Shown here in pieces: positions 47,651-57,394 of a stretch of DNA of 64,000 bases. Both the position numbers and the translations under genes were made by a program. Position 1 is the first letter of the stretch; every line of letters starts with the position of its first letter. Source of the stretch: Okeania sp. SIO2C9 (lineage in GTDB: Bacteria; Cyanobacteriota; Cyanobacteriia; Cyanobacteriales; Microcoleaceae); NCBI RefSeq assembly GCF_010672455.1, contig NZ_JAAHGO010000003.1, forward strand, positions 399,611 through 463,610, written 5' to 3'. The notes under the pieces are model-generated. The model did not search any database. It was given only the letters and a program-made list of their open reading frames with translations, and was not told where the DNA came from.

Positions 47651-49501
47651 AGCCTTCAAAGCTACCTGTAAAGTTTTCAAATGTTTTTCTAGTTGAGTTA
47701 AACTCTTTTGATCTTTATTACTTTTTAAATCCTGAGCTGTTTTCTTGATTTTATCCACATAATCAGAAGTTAAACGTACAGTAATTAAATCTTTCGTAAT
47801 ACTATATTCACAAATTTTCGGTGTTCCTTTACAAGTTTTATTTAAATCTTGACGAGCTTTAGCGATAGTATCCAAAAATCTCTGGTTAGCTTGCGCTATT
47901 TTGAGAATAGTTTTATAAGATTTAATGAGAGGTTTTGCCTTAGAAAAATAACTAGAAGTAGTAGGTACTTCTTCAGCAGAATTTAGAGCATTTTGCCAAT
48001 ACCTCACAGCCTCTTGCCAATTATCTTTTGTCTCAAAAACTTCAGCTTGTTTCGCATAACTAATAGCTTGATTATAATATTCTTCACCAATTTGTTCTAT
48101 AATTCTACGTTCCTCAGCTAACTGAAGTTTTTGTTCATACTGAGGGAGTAAATTTTTAGCTTCTAAATAGGCAGTTGTTTGTGGGGGAATAGAAGACATT
48201 TTCTCCAAGGCATCTGCCCAACTTGAATATACACTTTTCCAGCTTTCAGGAAACTGAGCTACTACTTCTCTAGTATTTGCTAACTGAGCTGATTTTTTGG
48301 CAGCAATTAATTTTTTATCTGCCACTTCTTCTGTTGTTAATCTACCTTTAATTGCTACTAAATATTTACGATATTGCTGTAGTTTCTTCTTGGCAAAAGG
48401 ATAAGCACTACTATCTCCTGGTACTTTTTCTAGTAAGACAATTGCATTTTGCCAAAGTGATTGAATTTCTATCCAATCTTCTACTTTTAGTGGCAAAGTT
48501 TTACTATTTTGAGCTGCTTGTTGACCTTTGAATAAAGCTTTCTGAATATTTTCCAAATGTTTAATTTCTGCTTTATAAGTAGATTTTAAATGTTGTGACT
48601 CTAGATAATGTATTGACCAAAATGGAATTTTGTTTAAATCTTGAACTGCTTTTTCTAACTTTTCTTTTGCTTGCTTTGGAGCTAGAGAGTTTTGAAAATT
48701 TTTAATTGTTTCTAATGATTGCTGATTTAACTCTCTCGCTGTGGGTACAATCATACATTTTCCAATAACACAGGGTTGAGTTATTGCATAAAAACAGCCT
48801 ATTAAAATTGTCAAACTTAAACTGGCGCTGAGAAATTCTACTTTAGAGAAGGTACTTAAGTTAACAGTTGATTTTTGTTCTACATAATTAGAATGTTTTG
48901 CTTTTATTCTTGATTTTTTAGGAGATATATCTAATCCTTCCGCATCAAAAGGGTTATCTAAATCATCCAGTAATTTTGAAGTAATTTTAATATCTGAGTT
49001 TTGACTTTTCTTTCCAGGAATATACTCTTGATCGACATTAGTGTTTAGCTCAGACTCTAATCTAATAGATATCTGTTCTAAATCATTTAAATCAAATGGA
49101 TTATCTAAAGAATCTAAAAATTCTGATGTAATTTTTACTCGATCGCCCATATCTCCATTTACCCATCTCGGCAAAAAAGTTAATGTAGACTCTTCTTGCC
49201 GACTTTTTGTAAAAAATGAATGATAAGCATAAGGATATATATGACCAATAACATTCAAACAAATACCTACTTTTTCAATAGATTCTAGTTGTTGTTTTTG
49301 AACTATACCTTTTAACTCAGAAATTGTTTTTTCTCGATCTATCACTAAATTTGCTGGATGTTCACAAATCACTAATAATGTTCCAGCTTTTAAGTCACAT
49401 TGAATTTTACAAGCATCATTGAAATTTCTCAAAGATTGCCAGCTTTTTTGTAAATTATCCTCTAATATCTGAGTATTAATATTTCTAATTGCTGTTTTCA
49501 T
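47570..49501 (-). CDS. Membrane-anchored helical/coiled-coil protein, unknown function
   Basis: A 643-residue protein. Residues 1-140 form a globular domain (LKAGTLLVICEHPANLVIDR...). An acidic linker has two similar motifs, VKITSEFLDSLDNPFD and IKITSKLLDDLDNPFD. One membrane segment is near 225-245 (SLSLTILIGCFYAI), then a long helical, TPR-like/coiled-coil region with Trp-containing repeats (WIEIQSLWQNAIVLLEKVP, DNWQEAVRYWQNALNSAEEV). The latter suggests a scaffold. I do not recognise a named family. Confidence 0.75.
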   Translation of the reverse strand: MKTAIRNINTQILEDNLQKSWQSLRNFNDACKIQCDLKAGTLLVICEHPANLVIDREKTISELKGIVQKQQLESIEKVGICLNVIGHIYPYAYHSFFTKSRQEESTLTFLPRWVNGDMGDRVKITSEFLDSLDNPFDLNDLEQISIRLESELNTNVDQEYIPGKKSQNSDIKITSKLLDDLDNPFDAEGLDISPKKSRIKAKHSNYVEQKSTVNLSTFSKVEFLSASLSLTILIGCFYAITQPCVIGKCMIVPTARELNQQSLETIKNFQNSLAPKQAKEKLEKAVQDLNKIPFWSIHYLESQHLKSTYKAEIKHLENIQKALFKGQQAAQNSKTLPLKVEDWIEIQSLWQNAIVLLEKVPGDSSAYPFAKKKLQQYRKYLVAIKGRLTTEEVADKKLIAAKKSAQLANTREVVAQFPESWKSVYSSWADALEKMSSIPPQTTAYLEAKNLLPQYEQKLQLAEERRIIEQIGEEYYNQAISYAKQAEVFETKDNWQEAVRYWQNALNSAEEVPTTSSYFSKAKPLIKSYKTILKIAQANQRFLDTIAKARQDLNKTCKGTPKICEYSITKDLITVRLTSDYVDKIKKTAQDLKSNKDQKSLTQLEKHLKTLQVALKAISNNAKIPLEVYNPQGLKVAAHIPNS

Positions 49502-50001
49502 TTTCTAGTTAAAATTTTGATTTTTTTAATTAGGGTTTGCTGTATTTATTACTTGAATAATTATACCTCTCCCGAAAAGAGGGAGTAGGTAGTAGGAAGA
49601 AATAATTGATAATTTCTGTGCAATAATTGATTGTATTTTTTATTATTGGAGATGTCTATTATATTTTTGGATGTTGTCATTAAATCAACAATCCTGCATA
49701 ATAAATAAATTATTATACCAAATTCCAAAAAAGGTAGTTACATCTGAATTTGTGATTTATTCCTACAATAAAAAAATATAAATTACATAAATTATGAAAA
49801 TTCAATCTTTTTTCCTCTTTTTTATTATGTTTTTCTTTTCCTGTTCCCTATTACCTGTTCCCTGTTCGTGACCATCGCAATATTTTATGAAATTGGTATT
49901 AATCAAACCATTCGGATAAATATTTGCTCAAAATGCCTATTCCAGAGAAACACAGTTTTGTAGCATCTTTTTTGTCAGATAAAATTAGTATAATTTGTCG
50001 A
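49502..50001. other. Gap without recognised gene
   Basis: 500 bp of AT-rich sequence with a short CCTGTTCCCTATT minisatellite-like run (about 49845-49868). It should contain the promoter of the 643-aa gene at its left end. Confidence 0.5.
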
Positions 50002-50655
50002 TCATACAAAATCCTGCCCATAGGTTTCTTGAAAACAAACCTGACTCAAAGAAAGACGTCCACCATATTTTTTAAATGGTTCAGCAGCATAACCCATAGC
50101 TAATAGACAGCAAACATCTACTTGCTCTGGAATATTAAATGCTTCTTTAACTTGAGATGTAATAAATCCTTCGAGAGGACAACTATCAACCCCAAAACTA
50201 CTAGAAACGAGCATAATTTGAGCTACTGCTAACATTATTTGCCTATTTATCCAAGCTTCCATAGACCCAAAAGAAGGAGGACTTTCAAACATTTTAGGAA
50301 TTGAATTTCGCATATAATCTGCATAAGTATCATTGATAGCTTCATGCTCTTTGCCCAACTCAATTATAGATTCTATATACTCTGGTTTAGATACATGGCG
50401 ATCTCCGCAACAAATTAAAACTACAGGAGCTTCTCCTACCTGACGTTGATTAAAAGCACAAGCCTTAAGTCGTTCTTTATTCTCCTGTTTCTTAACCACA
50501 ATAAAACGCCAAGGTTGTAAATTAAAACCAGAGGGAGCCATCATACCTAGACGTAAAATTTCTTCTAGGATTACATTAGGAATTGAATTTTTACTAAATG
50601 CACGAGCAGAGCGACGCTTCTCAATAGCTTGCTTTAAATTAATGCTTGGTTCCAT
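50002..50655 (-). CDS. Nitroreductase-family FMN oxidoreductase
   Basis: A 217-residue protein. RRSARAF near residue 14 (FMN phosphate contacts), APSGFNLQPWRFIVVK near 40 and FGVDSCPLEGF, with the AMGYAAEPFKKYGGR C-terminus, match the family. Such enzymes are NAD(P)H-dependent flavoproteins reducing nitro compounds or quinones. The true substrate is unknown. It runs in the same direction as the GntR regulator 536 bp upstream. Confidence 0.9.
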   Translation of the reverse strand: MEPSINLKQAIEKRRSARAFSKNSIPNVILEEILRLGMMAPSGFNLQPWRFIVVKKQENKERLKACAFNQRQVGEAPVVLICCGDRHVSKPEYIESIIELGKEHEAINDTYADYMRNSIPKMFESPPSFGSMEAWINRQIMLAVAQIMLVSSSFGVDSCPLEGFITSQVKEAFNIPEQVDVCCLLAMGYAAEPFKKYGGRLSLSQVCFQETYGQDFV

Positions 50656-51191
50656 AAAATCAAAATATAATTTGTAGTTGGATTTTTTTATTTCTGATTG
50701 AACTATAGTTTTTCTATTTTAAAGTGTGAAACTAAGATTGATAGAAAAATGGAATAGGAGGAAATTATAGTTATAGAGATTTTTTAGTGCTGCTATATTC
50801 AGCAATTATTAGGCGTAAGCATTTCCTACGGAATGCTCCGCAAACAGCATTTCCGTTTGTCATGCTACGTTTGCCAGATGTATGAATGCACAGGACTTAC
50901 TAAGGTTAGCTTGTTACCTTTTTATTTCCTGCGGAATGCTGCATAAAGATAATTTTGAATTCTCCTTCTCAGATAATAAGTTAATAACTAATAGCTGTTA
51001 ACGTTTGCGTAGCATGACCTAGGAAAGTTCCGACCATAGGAGGCTAGCTGACTGCTAAATGCTTACTATTAGGCTTCACAATATTTGAAAATATCATATA
51101 AAGTTATAGCAGCATAAACATTGGAAATAGGGAATAAATTAATATTAATTTTATCTAATTGTTCTTCATATTGCATAATCTTTAGCAGTAA
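50656..51191. other. Gap with dispersed short repeats
   Basis: TTTCCTACGGAATGCTCCGC (about 50824) and TTTCCTGCGGAATGCTGCAT (about 50926) are palindromic repeat copies. A CTAGCTGACTGCTAAATGCTTA repeat is near 51043. No gene was seen. Confidence 0.55.
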
Positions 51192-52175
51192 CTATACCAA
51201 ACCCAACTCTCGTTTCAATAAATTAATTGACTCTGTACCAATGTAATTTTCAAAGCAGATAATTTGTGGCGGGCGAATAATATCTGCTCTGTTTTTTTGT
51301 ACAGCAGCTCTAACTTTAGCATCACTAAATTTGTCACAAATAATTATTTTAGCTGCCCGCACCATAGCATCAATTTTGTGGGTTTCTTCCTGTTGAGCAG
51401 TCATTACATTTACGTCATTTCCACGCAAGCTGTAAATAATTACTTCTGCAGCTTTTAGTAGACCAAAACTGAGACTAACTATACCAAAGTAACTTCCCTG
51501 AGATAAATTATTGACCAATTTAAATTCTTCAGCATAATCATATATATCAATTGGAATGACTCGTACAGATTTAGGAGCAGCTATTTTTTCAGCTTTCCCA
51601 ATGAAATATCGACTTGTGACAACTGTTCCAGAAGATACTTCATCTATAAATCTACCCAGTTCTTCTAAAGGAACTACTTGCACAGAAATATTAAGAGCTT
51701 GTTCCAACTCTTTAGCCATTAACTGTCCAATACCAATATCATTGGAGGGAGCTGTAACTAATACCCTGGCACTACAACGCAGTCGCCAGTCAATCTCAGT
51801 GAGGAACATTTCTCTAGCTTCATTCAGACTACAGCCTTGGGACAGTAATTCATCTAAGCCACCCTTGACTATATTACTGGCATGAGGATACTTTTCATAA
51901 ATAGGAGATTGTAACTTTGGCCCTCCCTCATTTCCCTGTGCTCTGACATAAATACCTGAACCTGCTTGAGCTTCCACAAGACCAATATCTTCAAGTTGAC
52001 GATATACCTTACTTATTGTGTTGCGATGTAAACCAGTTTGCATCGCTAGTTGTCGGGTACTAGGTAGTCGATGGCCAGGAGGAAACTTTCGGGAAGCGAT
52101 GGCAAACCGAATTTGATTAAATAATTGGTTTGATGCAGGAATATCACTATCTGCTTTAATCTGAAAATTAACCAT
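51192..52175 (-). CDS. GntR-family transcriptional regulator
   Basis: A 327-residue protein. The N-terminal winged helix-turn-helix (about 1-80) has the family pattern NQLFNQIRFAIASRKFPPGH, RLPSTRQLAMQTGLHRNTIS and AQAGSGIYV. The C-terminal ~230 residues form a ligand-binding domain of unclear type (VTAPSNDIGIGQLMAKELEQ), unlike MocR aminotransferase domains. It should bind operator DNA as a dimer; the target is unknown. Confidence 0.88.
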   Translation of the reverse strand: MVNFQIKADSDIPASNQLFNQIRFAIASRKFPPGHRLPSTRQLAMQTGLHRNTISKVYRQLEDIGLVEAQAGSGIYVRAQGNEGGPKLQSPIYEKYPHASNIVKGGLDELLSQGCSLNEAREMFLTEIDWRLRCSARVLVTAPSNDIGIGQLMAKELEQALNISVQVVPLEELGRFIDEVSSGTVVTSRYFIGKAEKIAAPKSVRVIPIDIYDYAEEFKLVNNLSQGSYFGIVSLSFGLLKAAEVIIYSLRGNDVNVMTAQQEETHKIDAMVRAAKIIICDKFSDAKVRAAVQKNRADIIRPPQIICFENYIGTESINLLKRELGLV

Positions 52176-52369
52176 AGTAGAAAAAACTGCTGCTCAGAAA
52201 TAAATTTTCATCTCAACGTTGCTTGGAGACCTGTGCTCTCCCGAAGGGGAGCGTCGGGAGGAAAACCAATCAATGTTGCAGTTATTAAAATAATATGCTA
52301 TATTAAACCTAATAATAAAGCTGCTGGGCTAGCAGTTTCTAGGGGAGCCGTCGCATTGGCGACGTACTT

Positions 52370-52495
52370 TGGAGCGTGCCTTTAGGCCGAAAAGAGGTTA
52401 GGCCTTGGAGGCAGGTGCTATAAAGCAGAAAAGCCCTATCAGCGATGTTAGTGAATCCCGTGTTGTAGCGTAAGCGAACTTCGGTAGTATATCAA
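52370..52495 (+). mobile_element. Stand-alone IS605-type right end / candidate omegaRNA scaffold, copy 2
   Basis: This 126-nt module runs from TGGAGCGTGCCTTTAGGCCG to TATCAA and is homologous to 9267-9393 (minus): GCCTTTAG(G/A)CCGAAAAGAGG, CCTTGGAGGC(A/T)GGTGC and AAGCAGAAA are shared. It converges with the tnpB remnant at 52508-52913, which lies on the other strand, so it does not seem to be that gene's own right end. A TnpB-bound RNA could use bases after TCAA as guide, but there is no direct evidence of expression. Confidence 0.5.
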
Positions 52496-52507
52496 TCTCT
52501 AACTTAC

Positions 52508-52913
52508 CTACACAGAAAGATAATGCGTCTGTGTATTTTTCTCATGGCTTTTAAAGACAGTCAGAACTTCCTTAGAAATAGAAGGAGTTTTTGACTTTAT
52601 AATAACCACTTTGTTTTTACGGCGGTTTATCGTCGGCAACAAGTCCAGCACGACTCCTTTCAAATTGATGGCAGTGTTTATATCTCTATCAATTTTCAAC
52701 TGTAATTTTTCATCAAAATATTCTCTGATACTGCAATCTGTAAACACTATTTCATCTTCATAAGAAAGTAATTGAGATGTATAATTTTGTTTAACTTCAA
52801 TAACACTGGCGTTTGCTTTTGTAGCTACCTGACCCAACACTTCAAAGAATTGACCAAATGCAGTATCTTGCTAGGATTTATTTAACCCAGACTTAGACGA
52901 TTGACCATTAGTT
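52508..52913 (-). pseudogene. tnpB: TnpB C-terminal remnant
   Basis: The fragment reads SKSGLNKS, an in-frame TAG, then QDTAFGQFFEVLGQVATKAN, EVKQNYTSQLL and the RuvC-III region LKIDRDINTAINLKG. This is the last third of an IS1341-type TnpB that appears to lack a CxxC zinc finger. Upstream it breaks into AT-rich repeats. The open part from 52840 is only 110 residues. It is not functional. Confidence 0.75.
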
Positions 52914-53651
52914 AAACAATGAATAATGAATAATAAATAATGAATAATTACCTCTTCTTTTCAAGGAGGGGTAATAATTAATAATTAATAATTAATTATT
53001 AATTGTTGAACGCTTCTTTTGCCATTATTATCACCCGCTACAAATCTAGAAAATATTCCTTCTACTCTTTGACAGACATCCTGCAAAACTGTTGAGTAAA
53101 CCTGAGAAAAATCCAGATATTCACCTGAATTTTTTACTTCTACTAAATCCCTTTTCAGCTGTGGTAATTGCTTTTTCTGGTTGTAGTAATTTGGCCTGTC
53201 TTGATAATTCAGGCAAATAACAAACCAGAGAACAAGTATTTATAAGACATCTGTTTTGTTCCCAATAGAAACTGGAAAAGCTTTTTAGCAGCGAACGACG
53301 TTTATAACTGGAGTTGAAACTAAATTTGGAATCTTCAAATAATCTACCCAGAAGCAATGAAGACTTGGAACTCACTACCCTTGGGTAATATCAGGGATGG
53401 GAATGTTCTCGATGCTCTTTATGATTTGTATTTTTGAGGGAGTTTGGGTCAGGATTCGGTGATTCGCTCCTCTTCAAAAAGTCTTGCCATGGCACAATTA
53501 ACCCATAGCACAAGCGGGGGGATAATTAACTTAAAAGTTGTTGCAATACTGATACAGAAATAGTTTCAGCAGACATCTCCAAAAAAGAGGGAGGAGATTC
53601 CTCCTGATCACAAATTGTAAATTATACGGCGGGTCTCCCGTCGCCGGAAAG
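52914..53651. other. Remnant-filled gap: mini-palindrome and possible tnpB N-terminal debris
   Basis: About 52919-53015 holds AATAATG and AATTAAT tandem repeats around TTACCTCTTCTTTTCAAGGA plus GGGGTAA, a short form of the dispersed mini-element. At 53121-53375 (minus) an 84-codon ORF (MSSKSSLLLGRLFEDSKFSF..., FYWEQNRCLINTCSLVCYLP) has a composition like the N-terminal part of a cyanobacterial TnpB, in line with the fragment downstream. The evidence for this is weak. No other gene is seen. Confidence 0.35.
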
Positions 53652-54389
53652 ATGACAGAATTAGAAATCCGTACAGCCCATATTCAAGTTCCCAACAGAG
53701 ACCTAGAAATAGCTTCTTATCTAGCACAACCAGTAGAAGAAAATCTATTTCCAGCAGTAGTAGTAATTCAAGAAATATTTGGGGTCAATGCCCATATTCG
53801 AGAAGTAACAGAAAAATTTGCCAAAGAAGGTTATGTAGCGATCGCTCCCTCAATCTACCAACGTCAAGCTCCTGGTTTTGAAGTGGGCTATACTGAGGAA
53901 AATGTCAAACTGGGTCGCAAGTATAAAGAACAAACCAAAGCCTCAGAACTACTAAGTGATATTCAAGCTACTATAAATTATCTCAAAACCCTACCTACTG
54001 TTAAAGCAGACAAGTTTGGTTGTATTGGTTTCTGTTTCGGAGGCCATGTGAGCTATTTAGCAGCAACTTTACCAGAAATTCAAGCAACTGCCTCTTTCTA
54101 TGGAGCTGGTATTGCCACTAGTACTCCCGGTGGTGGTGAACCTACTATTACTCTAACTCCGAAAATTAGTGGTACTATTTACTGCTTCTTTGGCACAGAA
54201 GATCCTTTAATTCCCATAGAACAGGTAGACCAAATAGAAACAGAATTACAGAAACATCAAATTAAGCACCAGGTATTTCGTTATCAAGCAGACCATGGTT
54301 TCTTTTGTGACCATCGTAGTAGTTATAATGCTGAAGCTACTGCTGATGCTTGGGTCAAGACAAAGCAACTTTTTAATCAAGAATTGTAA
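53652..54389 (+). CDS. Dienelactone hydrolase family protein
   Basis: A 245-residue alpha/beta hydrolase. The nucleophile elbow is GCIGFCFGGHVSYLAA (Cys as nucleophile, about residue 121), the acid is in FGTEDPLIP (Asp) and the histidine in ADHGFFCDHRSSY. The N-terminal EIFGVNAHIREVTEKFAKEG is typical. The substrate may be a dienelactone or other ester; most cyanobacterial members are uncharacterised. It stands alone. Confidence 0.92.
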   Translation: MTELEIRTAHIQVPNRDLEIASYLAQPVEENLFPAVVVIQEIFGVNAHIREVTEKFAKEGYVAIAPSIYQRQAPGFEVGYTEENVKLGRKYKEQTKASELLSDIQATINYLKTLPTVKADKFGCIGFCFGGHVSYLAATLPEIQATASFYGAGIATSTPGGGEPTITLTPKISGTIYCFFGTEDPLIPIEQVDQIETELQKHQIKHQVFRYQADHGFFCDHRSSYNAEATADAWVKTKQLFNQEL

Positions 54390-54491
54390 AGAAAAAAGCT
54401 ATATAAAGTAATAATTTAACTTTTGACTTTTAACTTTTGCTATAGGTTATTTTTCTAACAATGCCCCAAAGATTAGCTATATTGAAGTAGT

Positions 54492-54699
54492 CTAGTGCTG
54501 CTACGCGGAAGTTAAAAGTCAAAATTCATGCATCGAGTGCTAATTGGCGAGGTGTCCTACGGGGCGCCTACTGTGCGGAAGTAATTCCGCACACAGCCCC
54601 TCCAGAATGTAAGACGCACATCTGACAGTCAATCATTTTTGATTTGTAATTGTTTTGGGATTTTGTAACTGGTCAGTTATTTCCGCCATCCTGCACTAG
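54492..54699. mobile_element. 208-bp MITE-like element, copy B
   Basis: It starts CTAGTGCTGCTACGCGGAAG and ends TTTCCGCCATCCTGCACTAG, so the ends are inverted CTAGTGC...GCACTAG with further matches inward (GCGGAA/TTCCGC). It is the same length as copy A at 13604-13811 with only scattered differences, including TGCGGAA...TTCCGCACA inverted pairs in the middle. It has no ORF. Confidence 0.72.
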
Positions 54700-54764
54700 T
54701 GTTTTTTTTGCCGTATTTGACACTCCGTGGGATAAATCCGCGTGGATTCTTAAGGGTAACAAAT

Positions 54765-56154
54765 TTAACAGGCTAAAGCCACGTCAAATTTTACCCTTAA
54801 TGGCATCGCCAAAGATGCCTCTAATCTGTCTGGGGTAAACCCATTCAGCTTACTTTTGACTCCAATATTTGCAGCACCATTACAGTCCGCATTTATCAAT
54901 TTTCCTTGCTTAGTTTTATACAAACCACGTTGAATTCGTTGGCCACTAAAACTATATTCACTCGGGTTATCAGCATTGTCAACAGGTATTTTATCTCTAT
55001 CTAAAAAACTAGCCTTGGAAGTATAAGACTCTTCAAGTTCAGTGTAAATTAACCCATACCTATCACACATAGCTTTTAGTTTGAATCTAAAAATGTTGTG
55101 TGGTATTTGCACAAACTTTTGATTTGTTTTTTTACCTAAATTGATACTTTGTTTTATTCCTGGATTTACACCTACAACAATAGTAGATATTTTGTTTTCT
55201 CTACACCAGTTAATTAAATATCTCGCTGCTTTATTCAGGTAATCTCTAATTTTATTGTTCCGATTTACCGAAAAATTGTGGTTTAAAGCCTCCCCTTTTA
55301 AGGGGATAATAAAAAAAAATTTTCATCTCTTTGTCAATCCTCTTCTTTTCAAGGAGAGGTAATTATTCATTATTCATTATTCATTATTCATTGTTGAAAA
55401 TACTGCTAATTTGCTTTTTGATTAAACCTTTGATGCCTTGTCTATCTTTTAATGACTGCAATCTAGAATTTTCCTTGTTGTACCACTGGTTGATTGATTT
55501 TAGCTTTCTACCGTCCAAAATGAACGATGACCCAGTATTTGATACACAAGTTGCTAGATTATCTAAACCAAGGTCTATTGCTAGTGCATTGTCAGATTTT
55601 ACTACTTTCTGTGGTTCTTCTTCAGTAATAAATTCTACTTCAAAAAACCTCGCATCATATCTAGGAATTATCCGAACTTCCTTGAGATTTTTACCCATCA
55701 ATCTTTGAGGAAAAGGGATTTTAACAGCACCATATTCAGTCTTAAATTTTCTTGACATTGGAATATTAAAATACCCATTTTTTACCTGAATTCGAGGTAT
55801 GATTAAAGGAAAATATCCTGATTTTTTAAGGTATCTAGGTATTGGTATTTGTTCCCAACGATATAGACTTTCCTGAGCTTTCTGGATGAAGTTGAAAAAT
55901 GATTTAAAAGACCTATCTACAACTTTTAAAGTTTGCTGTGCAATATCGGTTTGAAGTAGTTGATAATTTTCGTTATCCTTGCAGTAATGGTAATTTGACT
56001 CGTATCTGAGATATCTGCCCTCAGCAAAATAAAACTGTCGCACAGAGTAAAGTCCTACGTTGTACATATTCTTGGACAATCTGCACAATTGCTTTAAGGC
56101 TTTAAACTCCTGGCTAGACAGGTTTCTGATTTTGTTCTTTTGGGTCAGATACAT
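54765..56154 (-). pseudogene. tnpB: TnpB disrupted by a 136-bp insertion
   Basis: The start (ATG 56154, MYLTQKNKIRNLSSQEFKAL) runs through RuvC-I (LAIDLGLDNLATC) to SSIFNN. An insertion at 55260-55395 follows, after which the frame resumes KIRDYLNKAARYLINWCREN, VGVNPGIKQ, FRFKLKAM and INADCNGAANIG (RuvC-III). Taking out the insert with one AACAAT copy gives SSIFNN-KIRDYL with no frame loss. This TnpB group has no CxxC zinc finger and an Asn where the RuvC-II Glu is expected, so it may already have been inactive as a nuclease. Confidence 0.85.
55260..55395. mobile_element. 136-bp mini-element with 6-bp target duplication
   Basis: The insert is flanked by AACAAT direct repeats (plus-strand ATTGTT at 55254-55259 and 55390-55395). 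On the minus strand it starts with GAATAAT repeats, then TTACCTCTCCTTGAAAAGAA, GAGGATTGAC and CCCCTTAAAAGGGGAGG, and ends TTTTTCGGTAAATCGG. Relatives are at 4948-5147, 42080-42357, about 52940-52975 and 229-275. It has no coding capacity. Confidence 0.75.
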
Positions 56155-56292
56155 AATTAGTTTTCGCTGTATAATCGATATTATAGCGAAAATATTCAAA
56201 ATTTGCAATATGCGTGACTACGGGTTTAAACCCGTCGCATCGTTTCCATCCAGCCGTTAAAAACGGCCTGGTTTCCTACTTACCGAAAGTTT

Positions 56293-57210
56293 ATGATGAA
56301 TCCCGAATCAACTAGCTCTCAAGAAAGTAAACAGTCCTTTTCCATGGACGATTTTGCTAAAGCTCTCGAACAACCTCAATATAATTATGAATTTCAAAAA
56401 GGACAAATAGTAACTGGAAAAATATATAGTTATGAATCTGAAGGTGTCTATGTTGATATAGGGGGTAAGTCTTTAGCTCTTTTACCCATTCAAGAAGCTT
56501 TCTTGGGAGTAACACAAGATTTATCGGAAGCACTACCATTAGAGCTAGAACGGGACTTCCTAATTATCCGCGAGCAAAATGCAGAAGGAGAAGTGCTTCT
56601 TTCTATCAAGCAGCTAGAAATTAATCAAATTTGGGAGAATTTGATTGAATTACAAGAAGGTGGTCAGTCTTTCCAAGTTCGAGTAATTGGTACTAATAAA
56701 GGTGGGGTGACGGTGGATGTACAATCTTTGCGGGGTTTTATTCCACGCTCCCATCTTTTGGCAAAGGATAATTTGGAGTCATTGATCGACCAAGTATTGA
56801 CTGTCAATTTTTTGGAATTAGACCAAGAAAAAAAGAAAATTGTGATGTCTCAGCGTTTGGCCGCTCAATCTGCTGGTTTTAGTAAGTTACTTGTTGGTCA
56901 GTTGGTTGAAGGAAAGGTTGTTGGAGTGAAACCTTTTGGTGTTTTTGTAGATTTAGAGGGTTTAACTGGTTTGCTGCATATTACCCAGGTTAGTCAAAAA
57001 CGGGTTGATTCTTTATCAACAATTTTTGCCCAGGGTAATTTGGTTAAGGCGATGATTGTTGATTTGGATGAGGGTCGAAAGCGCATTTCTCTTTCTACTA
57101 AGGTGTTAGAAAATTATCCAGGGGAAATGTTGGAAAAAATTGATGAAGTGATGGAGTCGGCAGACGCTCGTGCAGAAAGGGCGAGAAAGGCTTTACCTCA
57201 ATTACAATAG
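56293..57210 (+). CDS. Ribosomal protein S1-like RNA-binding protein (cyanobacterial Rps1B type)
   Basis: 305 residues with three S1 motifs: about 35-100 (KGQIVTGKIYSYESEGVYVD), 120-190 (GGVTVDVQSLRGFIPRSHL) and 200-275 (VGQLVEGKVVGVKPFGVFVD, GLLHITQVS). The length equals that of the short cyanobacterial S1 homolog (Rps1B), which binds mRNA in a way distinct from full S1. It begins only some 30 bp from the edge of the decayed IS element, so its promoter may lie within or beside that element. Confidence 0.9.
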   Translation: MMNPESTSSQESKQSFSMDDFAKALEQPQYNYEFQKGQIVTGKIYSYESEGVYVDIGGKSLALLPIQEAFLGVTQDLSEALPLELERDFLIIREQNAEGEVLLSIKQLEINQIWENLIELQEGGQSFQVRVIGTNKGGVTVDVQSLRGFIPRSHLLAKDNLESLIDQVLTVNFLELDQEKKKIVMSQRLAAQSAGFSKLLVGQLVEGKVVGVKPFGVFVDLEGLTGLLHITQVSQKRVDSLSTIFAQGNLVKAMIVDLDEGRKRISLSTKVLENYPGEMLEKIDEVMESADARAERARKALPQLQ

Positions 57211-57394
57211 CAGGGAATAGGGAATAGGGAATAGTTGGAAAAATATTTCCTAGTCTAAGGTCTTTCATTAGTCTATGTTCTCATCAATTCTTTCTTAGCT
57301 ATAGGTTTAATTTTTCTATTACTTTTCAGGATGGCTGAATAGGTTTTGGCACTTATTCAGCAATTTTTATAACTCAAATTTATCCGTTGATGCA

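Larger units (their letters stand above)
54717..56260 (-). mobile_element. Decayed IS605-type TnpB-only element
   Basis: The right end on the minus strand reads AATCCACGCGGATTTATCCC then ACGGAGTGTCAA, ending at 54717, with the TCAA terminus typical of the group. The left end lies beyond 56154 in a region with GGGTTTAAACCC and CCGTTAAAAACGG inverted repeats; its exact boundary is uncertain. The tnpB inside is disrupted by a second element. Confidence 0.55.
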
